Shown in pieces: positions 40,602-49,686 of a DNA stretch of 64,000 nt. The position numbers and the translations under genes are program-made. The notes beneath the pieces were generated by a model. It was not told the DNA's origin. It did not search any database and saw nothing but the letters and a program-made list of their open reading frames with translations. Origin of the DNA: Bryobacteraceae bacterium (GTDB taxonomy: Bacteria; Acidobacteriota; Terriglobia; Bryobacterales; Bryobacteraceae); NCBI GenBank assembly GCA_026002855.1, contig BPGD01000001.1, positions 2,116,001 through 2,180,000 on the forward strand, given 5' to 3'. Every line of letters begins with the position of its first letter. Position 1 is the first letter of the stretch.

Positions 40602-42014
40602 TTGAAAATCGGATTCGTCAGTCTGGGCTGTCCCAAAAATCTGGTGGACACGGAAGTGATGATGGGCACGCTGGCCGCGCGCGGGCACACGCTCACGGCG
40701 GACCCGGAGGAGGCCGAGGCCATTGTCGTCAACACGTGCTCCTTCATTGACCCGGCCAGGCAGGAGTCCGTGGACACGATTCTGGAGATGGCCGAATACA
40801 AGCGCCGCGGCCGGGCGCGGCGGCTGATCGTCGCCGGCTGTCTGGTGGAGCGCTTCGGCGGCGAGATCCGCGCGGCGATTCCCGAGGTCGACGCGGTAAT
40901 CGGCACGAACGAGATCGAGCGGATCGCCGATGTGTGCGAGGGGGCCGCGCCGGAGGGACCGCCGGCGGCCCCGTACCTTTACCACGAAGCGACGCCGCGC
41001 GTGCTGGCGACGCCGCGCCACTACGCCTACATCAAGATCAACGAGGGCTGCGACCATCCCTGCTCGTTCTGCGTGATTCCGCAGTTCCGCGGCCGCTTCC
41101 GCAGCCGGCGGCCGGAGAGCGTGCTCGCGGAGGCGCGCGCGCTGCTGGCGCAGGGCGTGCGGGAGATCAATCTCATCGGCCAGGACACGACGGCCTACGG
41201 CGACGACCTCGGCCTGAAGGACGGGCTGGCCGCGCTGTTGGAGCAACTGGCGCGGATGGAGACGCCCGGCCGCCGGTGGATCCGTTTCCTGTACTGCTAT
41301 CCGAACCGCATCAGCGCGCGGCTGCTGGACGTTCTGGCCGCGCACGACGTGCTGGTCAAATACATCGACATGCCGCTTCAGCACGCCTCGGCGCGGATCC
41401 TGAAGCGCATGCGGCGCGGAGGATCGGGCGAGATCTTCCTGAGACTGCTCGAGCGGATCCGCCGCCACGTGCCTGGGGTGGCCATCCGCACGTCAATGAT
41501 CGTCGGCTTTCCGGGCGAGACGGAGCAGGACTTTGACGAGCTGTGCCAGTTTGTCGAGGCGGCCCGGTTCGACCGGCTGGGTGTGTTTGGCTACTCCGAC
41601 GAGGAGACGAGCGCGAGCTTCCATCTGGATGGCAAGGTGGACCGGCGCACCATTTACAATCGCAAACGGCGGCTGATGGCGCTGCAACGGAAGATTTCGC
41701 GGCGGCTGAACCGCGAACTGGTGGGGCGCGAGCTGGAGGTACTGGTGGAAGGGCCTTCGGCCGACAGCGAACTGGTGTGGCAGGCGCGGCTGGCCTCGCA
41801 GGCGCCGGAGATCGACGGCGTGTGCTACATCAGCGACCCCGGTCCGCGCGCGCCGCAGCCGGGCGAATTCCGCCGCATGCGGATCCGGCGCGCGCACGAT
41901 TATGATCTGGTGGGAGACCTGGTGGACAACCCGCCGGCGGCGGTCGCGTGGATGGCGCCGAGTCCGTTCCGCATCCTGCACGGCAACGCGGGCAGCCCCC
42001 GCCAGCACGCATGA
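40602..42014 (+). CDS. rimO: Ribosomal protein S12 methylthiotransferase
   Basis: A 470-residue radical-SAM enzyme that adds a methylthio group to an Asp of ribosomal protein S12. Three N-terminal cysteines (about C10, C46 and C80: LGCPKN, NTCSFI, AGCLVE) bind one iron-sulphur cluster; CDHPCSFC (about C150, C154, C157) binds the radical-SAM cluster. A TRAM domain is at the C-terminus. The [11 protein letters not shown] phrase and lack of MiaB-type features favour RimO. The start is TTG at 40602, which directly precedes KIGFVSLGC. Its stop overlaps yacG. Confidence 0.95.
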   Translation: MKIGFVSLGCPKNLVDTEVMMGTLAARGHTLTADPEEAEAIVVNTCSFIDPARQESVDTILEMAEYKRRGRARRLIVAGCLVERFGGEIRAAIPEVDAVIGTNEIERIADVCEGAAPEGPPAAPYLYHEATPRVLATPRHYAYIKINEGCDHPCSFCVIPQFRGRFRSRRPESVLAEARALLAQGVREINLIGQDTTAYGDDLGLKDGLAALLEQLARMETPGRRWIRFLYCYPNRISARLLDVLAAHDVLVKYIDMPLQHASARILKRMRRGGSGEIFLRLLERIRRHVPGVAIRTSMIVGFPGETEQDFDELCQFVEAARFDRLGVFGYSDEETSASFHLDGKVDRRTIYNRKRRLMALQRKISRRLNRELVGRELEVLVEGPSADSELVWQARLASQAPEIDGVCYISDPGPRAPQPGEFRRMRIRRAHDYDLVGDLVDNPPAAVAWMAPSPFRILHGNAGSPRQHA

Positions 42015-42202
42015 AGCGAACCCTCAAATGCCCCGTCTGCCGGAAGGACGTGCCGCTCGATTCGCCCGAGATGCCCTTCTGTAGCGAGCGTTGCCGGCTG
42101 ATTGATCTGGGCCGGTGGGCGAACGAGGAATACCGCATCCCTGGGGAGCCCGTCTCGCGGCCGCAGCCGCCGCCTGAGGACGCCGATGACAAAGAAGCCT
42201 AA
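42011..42202 (+). CDS. yacG: DNA gyrase inhibitor / zinc-binding protein YacG
   Basis: A 63-residue protein with the YacG zinc motif C-x2-C-x13-C-x3-C (C7, C10, C24, C28) and the phrase [23 protein letters not shown]. Family members bind gyrase B and lower its activity. The start overlaps the rimO stop; the gene overlaps pgpA by 17 bases. Confidence 0.92.
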   Translation: MKRTLKCPVCRKDVPLDSPEMPFCSERCRLIDLGRWANEEYRIPGEPVSRPQPPPEDADDKEA

Positions 42203-42671
42203 GGCCGCCCTCGTGCTGGCCACGTGGTTCGGCTGCGGGCTGTCGCCGGTGGCGCCGGGCACGGCCGGCTCGCTGGGCGGGCTTGCGGCGGCATGGCTAT
42301 TTCATCTCTGGACGGCGCCGCCGATGTGGGTGTACGCCGGGCTGGCGCTGGCGTTGTGGCTGCCGGCGGTGTGGGCGGCAGGCGCGGTAGCAGGAGCGCG
42401 AGGCGAAAAGGACCCGGGCCTCGTGGTGGTGGACGAAGTCATCGGACAATGGGTGGCGCTGGCCGGGGCGTCATCCTTCTCGCTGTGGGAAACGGCGGCC
42501 GCTTTCGTGCTGTTCCGCGTGTTTGACATCGTGAAGCCGTGGCCGGTGCGTCCGGCCGAGCGTCTGCCGGGCGGATGGGGCATTGTCGCCGATGACGCGC
42601 TGGCGGGCGTCTATGCGGCCCTCGTGCTGGCCGGCCTTCGTCTGGCCGCGACAAACATGGTTCAATCGTAG
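42186..42671 (+). CDS. pgpA: Phosphatidylglycerophosphatase A
   Basis: A 161-residue membrane protein that dephosphorylates phosphatidylglycerophosphate to phosphatidylglycerol. Family marks: [21 protein letters not shown] at the start, [17 protein letters not shown] with the catalytic acidic residues, and [35 protein letters not shown]. Three to four membrane segments are visible. It is co-transcribed with rimO and yacG. Confidence 0.94.
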   Translation: MTKKPKAALVLATWFGCGLSPVAPGTAGSLGGLAAAWLFHLWTAPPMWVYAGLALALWLPAVWAAGAVAGARGEKDPGLVVVDEVIGQWVALAGASSFSLWETAAAFVLFRVFDIVKPWPVRPAERLPGGWGIVADDALAGVYAALVLAGLRLAATNMVQS

Positions 42672-42688
42672 GAGAAACTGGAGCCGGA

Positions 42689-43717
42689 ATGCCTTCCATG
42701 CGCAATTCCACATCACGGCCCGTGATTGAGTCGGTGGCGCCGCAGGCGGCGCTGCCCGGCGGCGAGATCCAGATCCGCGGGAAGAATTTCCCGGTTGTGC
42801 CGCGGCCGGTGGTGACCATTGGCGGCTGCGCGGCGCCGCTGACGGTGTCTTCCAGCCGCTATATCGTGGCGCGCGTGCCGGCGGAGGCCGTCTATGGCGA
42901 GGTGCTCGTCCACAATGGGTCCGTTCAGAGCGAGGCGGCCGAGGTGGTGGTGGCCACGCTGGTCGCCGACAATCTTCACCCGGTGGCCAACCCGGCCATT
43001 GACCGCGAAGGCAACATCTATACGACCTTCAGCGGATCGCGCGGGCAGAAGACGCCGGTGAGCGTGTACCGGATCGACCCGCGCGGCGAGGTGACGCCGT
43101 TTCTGAGCGACCTGACCAACGCCACCGGGCTCGCCTTTGATCCGCAGGGCGTGCTCTACGTGTCGTCGCGCTTTGACGGGATCGTCTATCAGGTGTCCGA
43201 GTCGGCGATCATGACCGTGTATGTGGAGGGCATGGGCGTGGCCACGGGCATCGCTTTTGACGCCGAGGGGAACCTTTTCGTCGGCGACCGCTCGGGGACG
43301 ATTTTCAAGATCAGCCCGAACCGCCAGATTTACGTGTTTGCGACGCTCGAGCCCTCGGTGGCGGCCTACCACCTGGCCTTTGGCCCGGACCGCTACCTCT
43401 ACGTGACCGGCCCCACGACGTCGAGCTACGACTGCATCTATCGCATCGCGCCCACCGGCGAGGTGGAGACGTTTTTCCGGGGCCTGGGCCGGCCGCAGGG
43501 CCTCGCCTTCGACGCCGACGGCAACCTGTACGTGGCCGCCTCCTGGCGGGGGCGCAAGGGGATTCTGCGGCTGACTCCACAGGCCGGGATCTCCCAGTTT
43601 CTGTCCGGGCCGAACATCGTCGGGCTGGCCTTCGCGCCGGACGGGGACCTCTACATCACCACCACCGGAGCGCTGTACCGCGCGCCCGTCGGCATCCGGC
43701 CGTGGTGGCCCTACTGA
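42689..43717 (+). CDS. IPT/TIG plus NHL-type beta-propeller protein
   Basis: The gene encodes 342 residues, with GGAG five bases before the ATG. Residues about 12-90 form an IPT/TIG immunoglobulin-like domain (IESVAPQAALPGGEIQIRGKNF). The remaining part has at least five propeller phrases of the NHL/gluconolactonase-like kind: NPAIDREGNIYTTF, GLAFDPQGVLYVSS, GIAFDAEGNLFVGD, HLAFGPDRYLYVTG, GLAFDADGNLYVAA. No signal peptide is visible, so location is unclear. Function is unknown; binding of a ligand or surface polymer is the usual guess. Confidence 0.75.
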   Translation: MPSMRNSTSRPVIESVAPQAALPGGEIQIRGKNFPVVPRPVVTIGGCAAPLTVSSSRYIVARVPAEAVYGEVLVHNGSVQSEAAEVVVATLVADNLHPVANPAIDREGNIYTTFSGSRGQKTPVSVYRIDPRGEVTPFLSDLTNATGLAFDPQGVLYVSSRFDGIVYQVSESAIMTVYVEGMGVATGIAFDAEGNLFVGDRSGTIFKISPNRQIYVFATLEPSVAAYHLAFGPDRYLYVTGPTTSSYDCIYRIAPTGEVETFFRGLGRPQGLAFDADGNLYVAASWRGRKGILRLTPQAGISQFLSGPNIVGLAFAPDGDLYITTTGALYRAPVGIRPWWPY

Positions 43718-43720
43718 GCC

Positions 43721-44968
43721 ATGAACGCTGAAATCATCGCCGTGGGCAGCGAGCTGCTCACGCCAGCGCGAATCGATACGAACTCCCTCTGGCTGACCGG
43801 CCAGCTCAACTCACTCGGCGTGGAGGTGGTGCGCAAAACGGTGGTCGGTGACGACCGCAACCTGCTGGCGCAGGCCGTGGCCGCGGCGCTGGACCGCGTG
43901 CCGCTGCTGCTGCTGACCGGCGGCCTGGGCCCCACCGAGGACGACGTGACGCGCGAGGCGGTGGCTCAGGCGCTGCGCCGGCGGCTGCTGTTTTCCGAAG
44001 AGGTGCTCGCGACGATCGAAGAGCGCTTCCGGCGGCTGGGCCGGCAGATGGCGCCGAACAACCGCCGCCAGGCGTTCCTCGTCGAAGGGGCCGTGCCGCT
44101 GCCCAACCCGCATGGCACCGCGCCGGGCCAGTGGATCGACCTGCCGTCGGGCATCGTCATCCTGTTGCCCGGGCCGCCGCGCGAGCTGGAGCCGATGTTC
44201 ACGAACCACTGCCTGCCGCTGCTGCGCGAGCGGCTGCCGCGCGCCTTCATCCGGACGCGCTTCTACCGTGTGGCGGGCATGGGCGAGAGCGACCTCGACA
44301 ATCTGATCGCGCCGATCTACAAGCCCTATAAGAACCCGGTGACGACGATCCTCGCCGCCGAGGGCGACGTGCAGATCCATCTGCGGGCGCGCGCCGAAAG
44401 TGAAGAAGCGGCCGAGGCGCTGGCCGAGGAGCTGGGCGCGAAGATCCTCGCCGCACTGGGCGACCGCGTGTATTCGACCGACGGCTCGCCGCTGGAGGCG
44501 GTCATCGGGCGGGAGCTGGCGCGGCGCGGCGAGACGCTCGCCGTGGCCGAGAGCTGCACGGCAGGGCTGCTGGGGGCGCGGATCACTGAAGTGCCGGGTT
44601 CGTCGGCCTGGTTTGCGGGCGGGTTCATCGTCTATGGCGTGGCGATGAAGACGCGGCTGCTGGGCATCGACCCCGCGCTGGTGGAGCGGCACGGCGTGGT
44701 GAGCGAGGCCGTGGCGGTGGCGATGGCCGAGTCGGCGCGCGACCGCACTGGCGCCACGTACGCGCTGGCGGTCACCGGCGAGGCGGGGCCGGAACCCTCG
44801 GCGCCGGACATCGAGCCGGGCACGGTGTGGATAGGACTGGCGACGCCCGCCGCCGCTTCGGCGCGGCTGTTCCGCTTCGCGCCGGGCCGCGAACGCGTGC
44901 GGCGCTGGGCCGTGCAGAGCGCGCTGTATCTGCTGTGGCGATGTCTGCGCGAATCGGCAGCCGGCTAA
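43721..44968 (+). CDS. cinA: CinA-family protein (competence/damage-inducible, NMN deamidase-related)
   Basis: A 415-residue protein. Residues about 1-170 are a MoCF-like domain with AEIIAVGSELLTP, DTNSLWLTGQL, LTGGLGPTEDDVTREAVA and LLPGPPREL. Residues about 255-410 are the CinA C-terminal amidase domain with AVAESCTAGLLGARITEVPGSS, FAGGFIVYGVAMK and ALAVTGEAGPE. The C-domain deamidates nicotinamide mononucleotide in known members; the N-domain is linked to ADP-ribose pyrophosphatase activity in some. Confidence 0.92.
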   Translation: MNAEIIAVGSELLTPARIDTNSLWLTGQLNSLGVEVVRKTVVGDDRNLLAQAVAAALDRVPLLLLTGGLGPTEDDVTREAVAQALRRRLLFSEEVLATIEERFRRLGRQMAPNNRRQAFLVEGAVPLPNPHGTAPGQWIDLPSGIVILLPGPPRELEPMFTNHCLPLLRERLPRAFIRTRFYRVAGMGESDLDNLIAPIYKPYKNPVTTILAAEGDVQIHLRARAESEEAAEALAEELGAKILAALGDRVYSTDGSPLEAVIGRELARRGETLAVAESCTAGLLGARITEVPGSSAWFAGGFIVYGVAMKTRLLGIDPALVERHGVVSEAVAVAMAESARDRTGATYALAVTGEAGPEPSAPDIEPGTVWIGLATPAAASARLFRFAPGRERVRRWAVQSALYLLWRCLRESAAG

Positions 44969-44993
44969 AGCACGCTGCGGACGTGCGCCGGCG

Positions 44994-46295
44994 TCAGCGG
45001 CACTCGTAGACGCGCATGGGGCGGCCCGGCTCGGGCCCGTCGCGAATCAACGAGATGTCCAGCCCCAGGCGGTAGTACACTGCCATGCGGGCCTCGTAGG
45101 GGGTGAGCAGCGGGCAGCGCAGCAACACCGGCTCCCGCGGCTGCCCGGCCACCATGCGAAGAAGCCGTTCGGTGACCTCGGCGCGCTCCAGAAACTGCGT
45201 CCGCTTGTACGTCCACAGATAGACCGCATTGTGCAGGAGGAAAGCGGCGGCGAGCGCGCTGGCGGCGAGGCGCGGCCTGGGCGCGTGGCGGAGAGCGGCC
45301 AGCGCGGCGGCCGCGGCCAGCAGCGCCATGCCGGCCGAGGCGAGATAGTGGTGTCGGCTCGGGATGCGCGGCATGTAGGTAAGAAATGCGTAGGGCAGCA
45401 GCGCGCCGATGAACCAGACGGCGCCGAAGGCGGCCATGCGCCAGGGGGCGCTCCGGCGCCACAGCCAGAGAGCCGCCAACGACAGCCCGCCCCAGATCCA
45501 CAGCCCGCGCACGGCGCTGTTGAGCAGGGTCCGCGCGAAATGCAGTCCGAGCCGGAACGTGCCGTCGTGGAAGTGCTGGTGCTGCGCCTGGCCGGACCAG
45601 GCGAGCCAGAAGTAAAGGGCGGTGGAAACAATACCCACAGAAAATGTGAGCACGGCGGCCAGCCGCCGGTCCGGATAGAGAAGCGCCGCCGCCGGCAGCA
45701 GCAACGTGAGGGCTACGCCCGACTCCTTCGACAGGAGCGCGAGCAGCCAGCCGGCGGCCACCGCTGCGAGCCAGGCAGCGCGGCCGCCTTCCAGCCAACG
45801 GATCCACCCGAGCAGCGCCAGCAGGATGAAGGCGAAGACCAGCAGCTCGTGCACGGAGGCGTACCAGATGACGGCCTCATGCGGCCGCTCGTTGACGGCG
45901 AAGACAAACGCGGCCACCGCCGAGGCTCGCCAACCCACCCAGCGGCAGGCGCCGAGCGCGTAGACGAGCCACGAGTTGAGAAGGTGGAGCAGCAGGCCGG
46001 TAGCGTTGAAGGCGGCAATCGAGTAGCCGAACAGGCGGAGCGTGGCGGCAGTGAGCCAGAGCGAGGTGGCGCGGCAGCGGTAGAGCGGATCGGCGAAGAG
46101 GTCCTTCCATCCCTGCGGCGTGCCGTAGAGCTCGGCCAGGCGCGTGTGGCCGTAGTCATCCACCAGCGGCGGCAGCGACAGATAGGGCCAGTAGACGAAG
46201 ATCACGGCGAAGGCCGTCGCCGCCAGGACGCGCCAGTCTGGCGCTTCAGACAGAAAATCACCATGCGGCCCTGCGCCGCCCTGCTGCCGGCTCAC
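44994..46295 (-). CDS. Multi-pass membrane glycosyltransferase-like protein
   Basis: The gene encodes 433 residues from a GTG at 46295 with GGGGAGG 11 bases upstream. About ten membrane segments are visible. An acidic motif in the first outer loop, LVDDYGHTRLAELYG, with later SKESGVALTLLLPAAALLYP, matches the GT-C fold of polyprenyl-phosphate-dependent glycosyltransferases common in acidobacteria. It would move sugar from a lipid carrier to a protein or polymer at the outer face of the inner membrane. It is convergent with cinA. Specific substrate unknown. Confidence 0.65.
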   Translation of the reverse strand: MSRQQGGAGPHGDFLSEAPDWRVLAATAFAVIFVYWPYLSLPPLVDDYGHTRLAELYGTPQGWKDLFADPLYRCRATSLWLTAATLRLFGYSIAAFNATGLLLHLLNSWLVYALGACRWVGWRASAVAAFVFAVNERPHEAVIWYASVHELLVFAFILLALLGWIRWLEGGRAAWLAAVAAGWLLALLSKESGVALTLLLPAAALLYPDRRLAAVLTFSVGIVSTALYFWLAWSGQAQHQHFHDGTFRLGLHFARTLLNSAVRGLWIWGGLSLAALWLWRRSAPWRMAAFGAVWFIGALLPYAFLTYMPRIPSRHHYLASAGMALLAAAAALAALRHAPRPRLAASALAAAFLLHNAVYLWTYKRTQFLERAEVTERLLRMVAGQPREPVLLRCPLLTPYEARMAVYYRLGLDISLIRDGPEPGRPMRVYECR

Positions 46296-46400
46296 CCCTG
46301 CCGGACCTCCCCGTTCTGATACAAGCGCCTCACAGTATAGCCCCGGCGCGGGCGATTTCGCCAACAAGAGCGCAGGCGAGGCCGATATGGATGTCAGGCG

Positions 46401-46637
46401 ATGGCATGGGTGATGGAACATCTGACGGACGAAGACCTGGAGCTGTATTGCCTGAGCCGGGCCACCAACGAGGAGCTCGCTCCCATTGAGGAGCATCTGC
46501 TGGTCTGTTCCGACTGCGTCGCGCGGGTCGAGCAGATGCTGGCCGGCATTGACACGTTGCGGGCCGCACTGTGGCGGCTGGAGCAGGAGCGGCGGCGGAA
46601 GGAGCCGCATGACCCTGAGGGACATCAGCAAGGATGA
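46401..46637 (+). CDS. Small zinc-finger (ZAS-type) protein
   Basis: The gene encodes 78 residues from ATG 46401, or 74 from ATG 46413. The pattern HLLVCSDC is the H-x3-C-x2-C zinc motif of anti-sigma factors, after an EDLELYCL helix. There is no membrane segment and no sigma gene next to it, so it may be a soluble orphan anti-sigma or a stand-alone adaptor. The C-terminus is charged and helical. Confidence 0.7.
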   Translation: MAWVMEHLTDEDLELYCLSRATNEELAPIEEHLLVCSDCVARVEQMLAGIDTLRAALWRLEQERRRKEPHDPEGHQQG

Positions 46638-46730
46638 AGATTGCCACCGGTGACTGGCCGCGGCGTTGGCCGCCCGTTCCAGCGGCCTGCGACTGCCTCA
46701 CTGGGCGGCTCTGAAGCGTGGCACAGAAGA

Positions 46731-46752
46731 GCGCGCGCGGATGGCCGCGCGC
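46731..46752 (-). terminator. Possible terminator after the esterase gene
   Basis: Inverted repeat GCGCGCGG-ATGG-CCGCGCGC at 46733-46752 lies just past the stop of the - strand esterase. On that strand it is followed only by a weak T-rich stretch (GCTCTTCTGTG), so termination strength is uncertain. Confidence 0.4.
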
Positions 46753-46766
46753 CCGAACCTGCGCCA

Positions 46767-47621
46767 CTACCGCCGCGCGGCCGTGAGCATTCCCTGAGCC
46801 GCCAGCCAGTCCCTGAGCCGCGCCGTCCAGCCGTCCACGGGCAGTCCTTTCGGCCGCATGCCGAAGCCGTGCCCGCCGCCCTGGAAGACATGGAGCTCGG
46901 CCGGGCGGCCGGCGCGGCGCCACATCTGAAACAGTCGGAGGCTGTGTTCGGCCGGCACGGTGCGGTCGTCGGCGGCATGCACCAGCAACAGCGGCGGGGC
47001 CGCGGCGGGCACGGGGCGTTCTTCAGGGAAATACGCGTAGATGGGCGCGGCGAAAGCGGGACGCGCGGTTTCGTCATCGGTCAGCGCCACGTTGGCGGTG
47101 ATGTAGCCCCCGGCGGAGAATCCGACGATGCCGATGCGCGCCGGATCCAGGCGCCATTCGGAGGCGCGGCTCCGGAGGATCCGCATGGCCTGCAACGCAT
47201 CGGCCACGCCGAAGGCCATTGCCTCTCTCATGCGCGCCTGCTGGACTTCGCGGGGCAGTTGCGCGAGGTCGTCGGATCGCATGACGCGGTACTTGAGCAC
47301 GAACGCGGCAACGCCGATCGAGTTGAGCCATTCGGCCACTTCCGTGCCCTCGTGATTGAAGGCGAGGATGCGGAAGGCGCCGCCGGGCACGACGAGCATG
47401 CCCGCGCCAGTGGCGCGCTCTGTTTCCGGCAGGAAGACGCTGAGGGTCGGCCGGGTGACGTTCGAGAGGCGCAGGATGCCGGTCGTCGCGTCGATGGAGG
47501 ACTGCTCCGTCCAGCTCCAGGACTCACTGCCCGGCGCCTGCCCTGGATAGAGCGGGATCACCTGCGGCCCGGCCGCGGGCGGAACCACGCCGAGAAAGAG
47601 AAAAAACAGAAACCGCGACAC
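46767..47621 (-). CDS. Exported alpha/beta-hydrolase (esterase-like)
   Basis: A 284-residue protein with a signal peptide (FLFFLFLGVVPPAAG). The alpha/beta-hydrolase triad is visible: nucleophile Ser in GFSAGG, Asp in AADDRTVP and His in GGGHGFG. LVVPGGAFRILAFNHEGTEVAEWLNSIGVAAFVLKYRV matches the acetyl-xylan-esterase-like/BD-FAE group that removes acyl groups from plant polysaccharides. A strong terminator lies between this gene and the upstream isomerase-like gene. Confidence 0.85.
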   Translation of the reverse strand: MSRFLFFLFLGVVPPAAGPQVIPLYPGQAPGSESWSWTEQSSIDATTGILRLSNVTRPTLSVFLPETERATGAGMLVVPGGAFRILAFNHEGTEVAEWLNSIGVAAFVLKYRVMRSDDLAQLPREVQQARMREAMAFGVADALQAMRILRSRASEWRLDPARIGIVGFSAGGYITANVALTDDETARPAFAAPIYAYFPEERPVPAAAPPLLLVHAADDRTVPAEHSLRLFQMWRRAGRPAELHVFQGGGHGFGMRPKGLPVDGWTARLRDWLAAQGMLTAARR

Positions 47622-47624
47622 CTG

Positions 47625-47661
47625 TTTAAAACACGACGGGGCCGGCCCGTGGGCCGACCCC
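47625..47661 (-). terminator. Intrinsic terminator between isomerase-like and esterase genes
   Basis: On the - strand GGGGTCGGCCC, a short loop and GGGCCGGCCCC are followed by GTCGTGTTTT. It lies 14 bases after the stop of the isomerase-like gene. Confidence 0.7.
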
Positions 47662-47675
47662 GCCCGTGCCCTCCG

Positions 47676-48725
47676 TCAGCGGATGCCGAGGATGCGGCGG
47701 TTGCGCTCCGTGTCGGTGGCGGCGCCGGCGAAGTCGTCGAAGGCCTTCTTCGGCGTCTCAATGAGCATGCTGGCGATGAACGGCGCGCCTTCCGCCGCGC
47801 CCTGCGAGGCGTCCTTGTAACAGCACTCCCATTCGAGCACGGCCCAGCCGCTGTAGCCGACGGCGGTGAGCCGCGTGAACACCTGCCTGAAGTCGACCTG
47901 CCCGTCGCCGAGCGAGCGGAACCGGCCCGGCCGCTTCTGCCACGGCGCGTAGCCGCCATAGACTCCCGCCTTGGCCGAGGGGCGGAACTCGGCGTCCTTC
48001 ACATGAAACGCCTTGATGCGGGCCCCGTAGGTGTCAATGAAGCCGACGTAGTCGAGGCACTGAAGCACGAAGTGTGAAGGGTCATAGTTGATGGCGATTC
48101 GCGGGTGTCCGCCCATCGCATCCAGGAACATCTCGAACGTGTAGCCGTCGTGCAGGTCTTCGCCGGGGTGCAGCTCGTAGGCGATGTCCACGCCATGCTC
48201 TTCGGCGACGTCGAAGATCGGCTTCCAGCGCCGGGCCAGCTCGCGGAAGCCTTCCTCGACAAGCCCGGCCGGGCGCTGCGGCCAGGGATAGACATACGGC
48301 CAGAGCAGCGCGCCGGAAAACGATGGGGTCACCGAGAGGCCGAGGTTGCGCGAGGCCCGGATGACCAGCTTCATCTGCTCCATGGCCCACTCGGTGCGCG
48401 CCTGCGGATTGCCGCGGACCTCGGGCGCGGCGAAGGCGTCAAACAGTTCGTCGTAGGCCGGATGCACGGCCACGAGCTGGCCCTGAAGATGGGAGGCGAG
48501 CTCGGTGATGGCCAGCCCGTTGGTCTTCGCCCGCAGGTCGTCGCAGTAGTCTTTGGACTCGGCGGCTTTCTTGATGTCGATGACGCGGGCGTCCCAGGCC
48601 GGAAGCTGGACGCCGATGTAGCCCAGGTCCTTGGCCCAGGCGGTGATGTTTTCGAGCGAGTTGAACGGAGGCTGGTCGCCCATGAACTGGGCGAGAAAGA
48701 TGGCGGGTCCTTTGATCTGCGGCAT
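47676..48725 (-). CDS. Sugar phosphate isomerase/epimerase (xylose-isomerase-like TIM barrel)
   Basis: The gene encodes 349 residues from the ATG at 48725; the same frame runs open further upstream but without coding sense. The AP-endonuclease-2 TIM barrel is clear: LGYIGVQLPAWD, LASHLQGQLVAVHPA, YELHPGEDLHDG with a metal Glu/His pair, INYDPSHFVLQ, IKAFHVKDAEF and WAVLEWECCYKD. These residues place divalent-metal ligands at barrel strand ends. Substrate unknown; such proteins handle sugars or inositol in related acidobacteria. It is cytosolic, as no signal peptide is seen. Confidence 0.88.
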   Translation of the reverse strand: MPQIKGPAIFLAQFMGDQPPFNSLENITAWAKDLGYIGVQLPAWDARVIDIKKAAESKDYCDDLRAKTNGLAITELASHLQGQLVAVHPAYDELFDAFAAPEVRGNPQARTEWAMEQMKLVIRASRNLGLSVTPSFSGALLWPYVYPWPQRPAGLVEEGFRELARRWKPIFDVAEEHGVDIAYELHPGEDLHDGYTFEMFLDAMGGHPRIAINYDPSHFVLQCLDYVGFIDTYGARIKAFHVKDAEFRPSAKAGVYGGYAPWQKRPGRFRSLGDGQVDFRQVFTRLTAVGYSGWAVLEWECCYKDASQGAAEGAPFIASMLIETPKKAFDDFAGAATDTERNRRILGIR

Positions 48726-48778
48726 GTGCACCTCTCCGAGACAATATGACAGAAAACAGGCGGCGGCGGAGCGCCGGC

Positions 48779-49579
48779 TCAGAAGCGGGGGAGGGTGCGC
48801 AGGATGCCCATGGTGTTGGCGCCGCGGGCGTACTCGATGGAGTGCAGCGGCGTCCAGCCTTTGCCGTCCGGCCCGAGGCCCATGGCGCCGATGTATCGGG
48901 CGTCTTCGCGCTTCGTGCCCATCAGGATGACGGCGTAGCCGCGGTCGGGGTAGAACAGCGCACGGTACTGGAGCTCGCCGGAGCCGGGGCGCCAGCGGTC
49001 TTCGGCCGGCGGGCCGAGCTTGCGGACGACAGCGTAGTAGTCGTCGTCGCGGTTCAGTTCGAGGTAGCTCTGGTCGCGGGCGACGAAGGAGGGCCGCGTT
49101 TCTGGCGTCAGCCGGATGACGGCCCAGACGACAAGCACGAGCGCGGCCAGGCCAAGAAACGTGGACAGGATGAGCCGGGTGATGCGCGTGTCGGTGCGGT
49201 CCCGGCTGATGCCCAGTACGGCGGCGATGCCGCGCAGCTCCTGTTTCGAAGACTCCTCCGGAGGCGAGGGCGGAGGCGCCAGCACGGGCGCGGGCATTTC
49301 GAGCACGGGCTTGCGCACGGGCCAGACCGTGCCCATGCGGTATTCGAGCTCCTGCTTCAGCCCGACGATCATCACCGGCTTGTCGGTTTCCGAGACTTCG
49401 CCAAAGTAGCGGCGCGGGATGGCGACCTCGATGTCTTCGGCGGTGTTGCGGACCACCATTTCGCTCCAGGTGGCTTCTTTCAGACGCCACTCGTTGTGCC
49501 CGACGCCATGGATTGGCGGATAGAACGAGAAGGGACGGTCGAACAGCTCAGCCTGGGGCGGCGCCGGCGGCGTGCTCAT
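48779..49579 (-). CDS. Unknown membrane protein
   Basis: The gene encodes 266 residues from the ATG at 49579. The N-terminal 110 residues are soluble and Pro-rich (MSTPPAPPQAELFD, later PAPVLAPPPSPPEE). One membrane helix is visible near residue 145 (LILSTFLGLAALVLVVWAVI). The C-terminal domain contains YLELNRDDDYYAVVRKLGPPAEDRW and ends with a strand-rich segment. No family is recognised. It is divergent from maeB. Confidence 0.65.
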   Translation of the reverse strand: MSTPPAPPQAELFDRPFSFYPPIHGVGHNEWRLKEATWSEMVVRNTAEDIEVAIPRRYFGEVSETDKPVMIVGLKQELEYRMGTVWPVRKPVLEMPAPVLAPPPSPPEESSKQELRGIAAVLGISRDRTDTRITRLILSTFLGLAALVLVVWAVIRLTPETRPSFVARDQSYLELNRDDDYYAVVRKLGPPAEDRWRPGSGELQYRALFYPDRGYAVILMGTKREDARYIGAMGLGPDGKGWTPLHSIEYARGANTMGILRTLPRF

Positions 49580-49686
49580 GGTTCCTACCACAGGATACTC
49601 CGTGCGCCGGCCGGGATCAGCGGAGCTGAAATAGCCGGGACATTCCGGCCCTTTGGTGTCAGAATGAAGGGGAAAGGAGACCGGCC

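Noticed and set aside
48726-49490. N-terminal extension of the isomerase-like protein
   Set aside because: The frame is open but the added translation is Arg-rich and lies opposite another gene; the TIM-barrel start fits the ATG at 48725.
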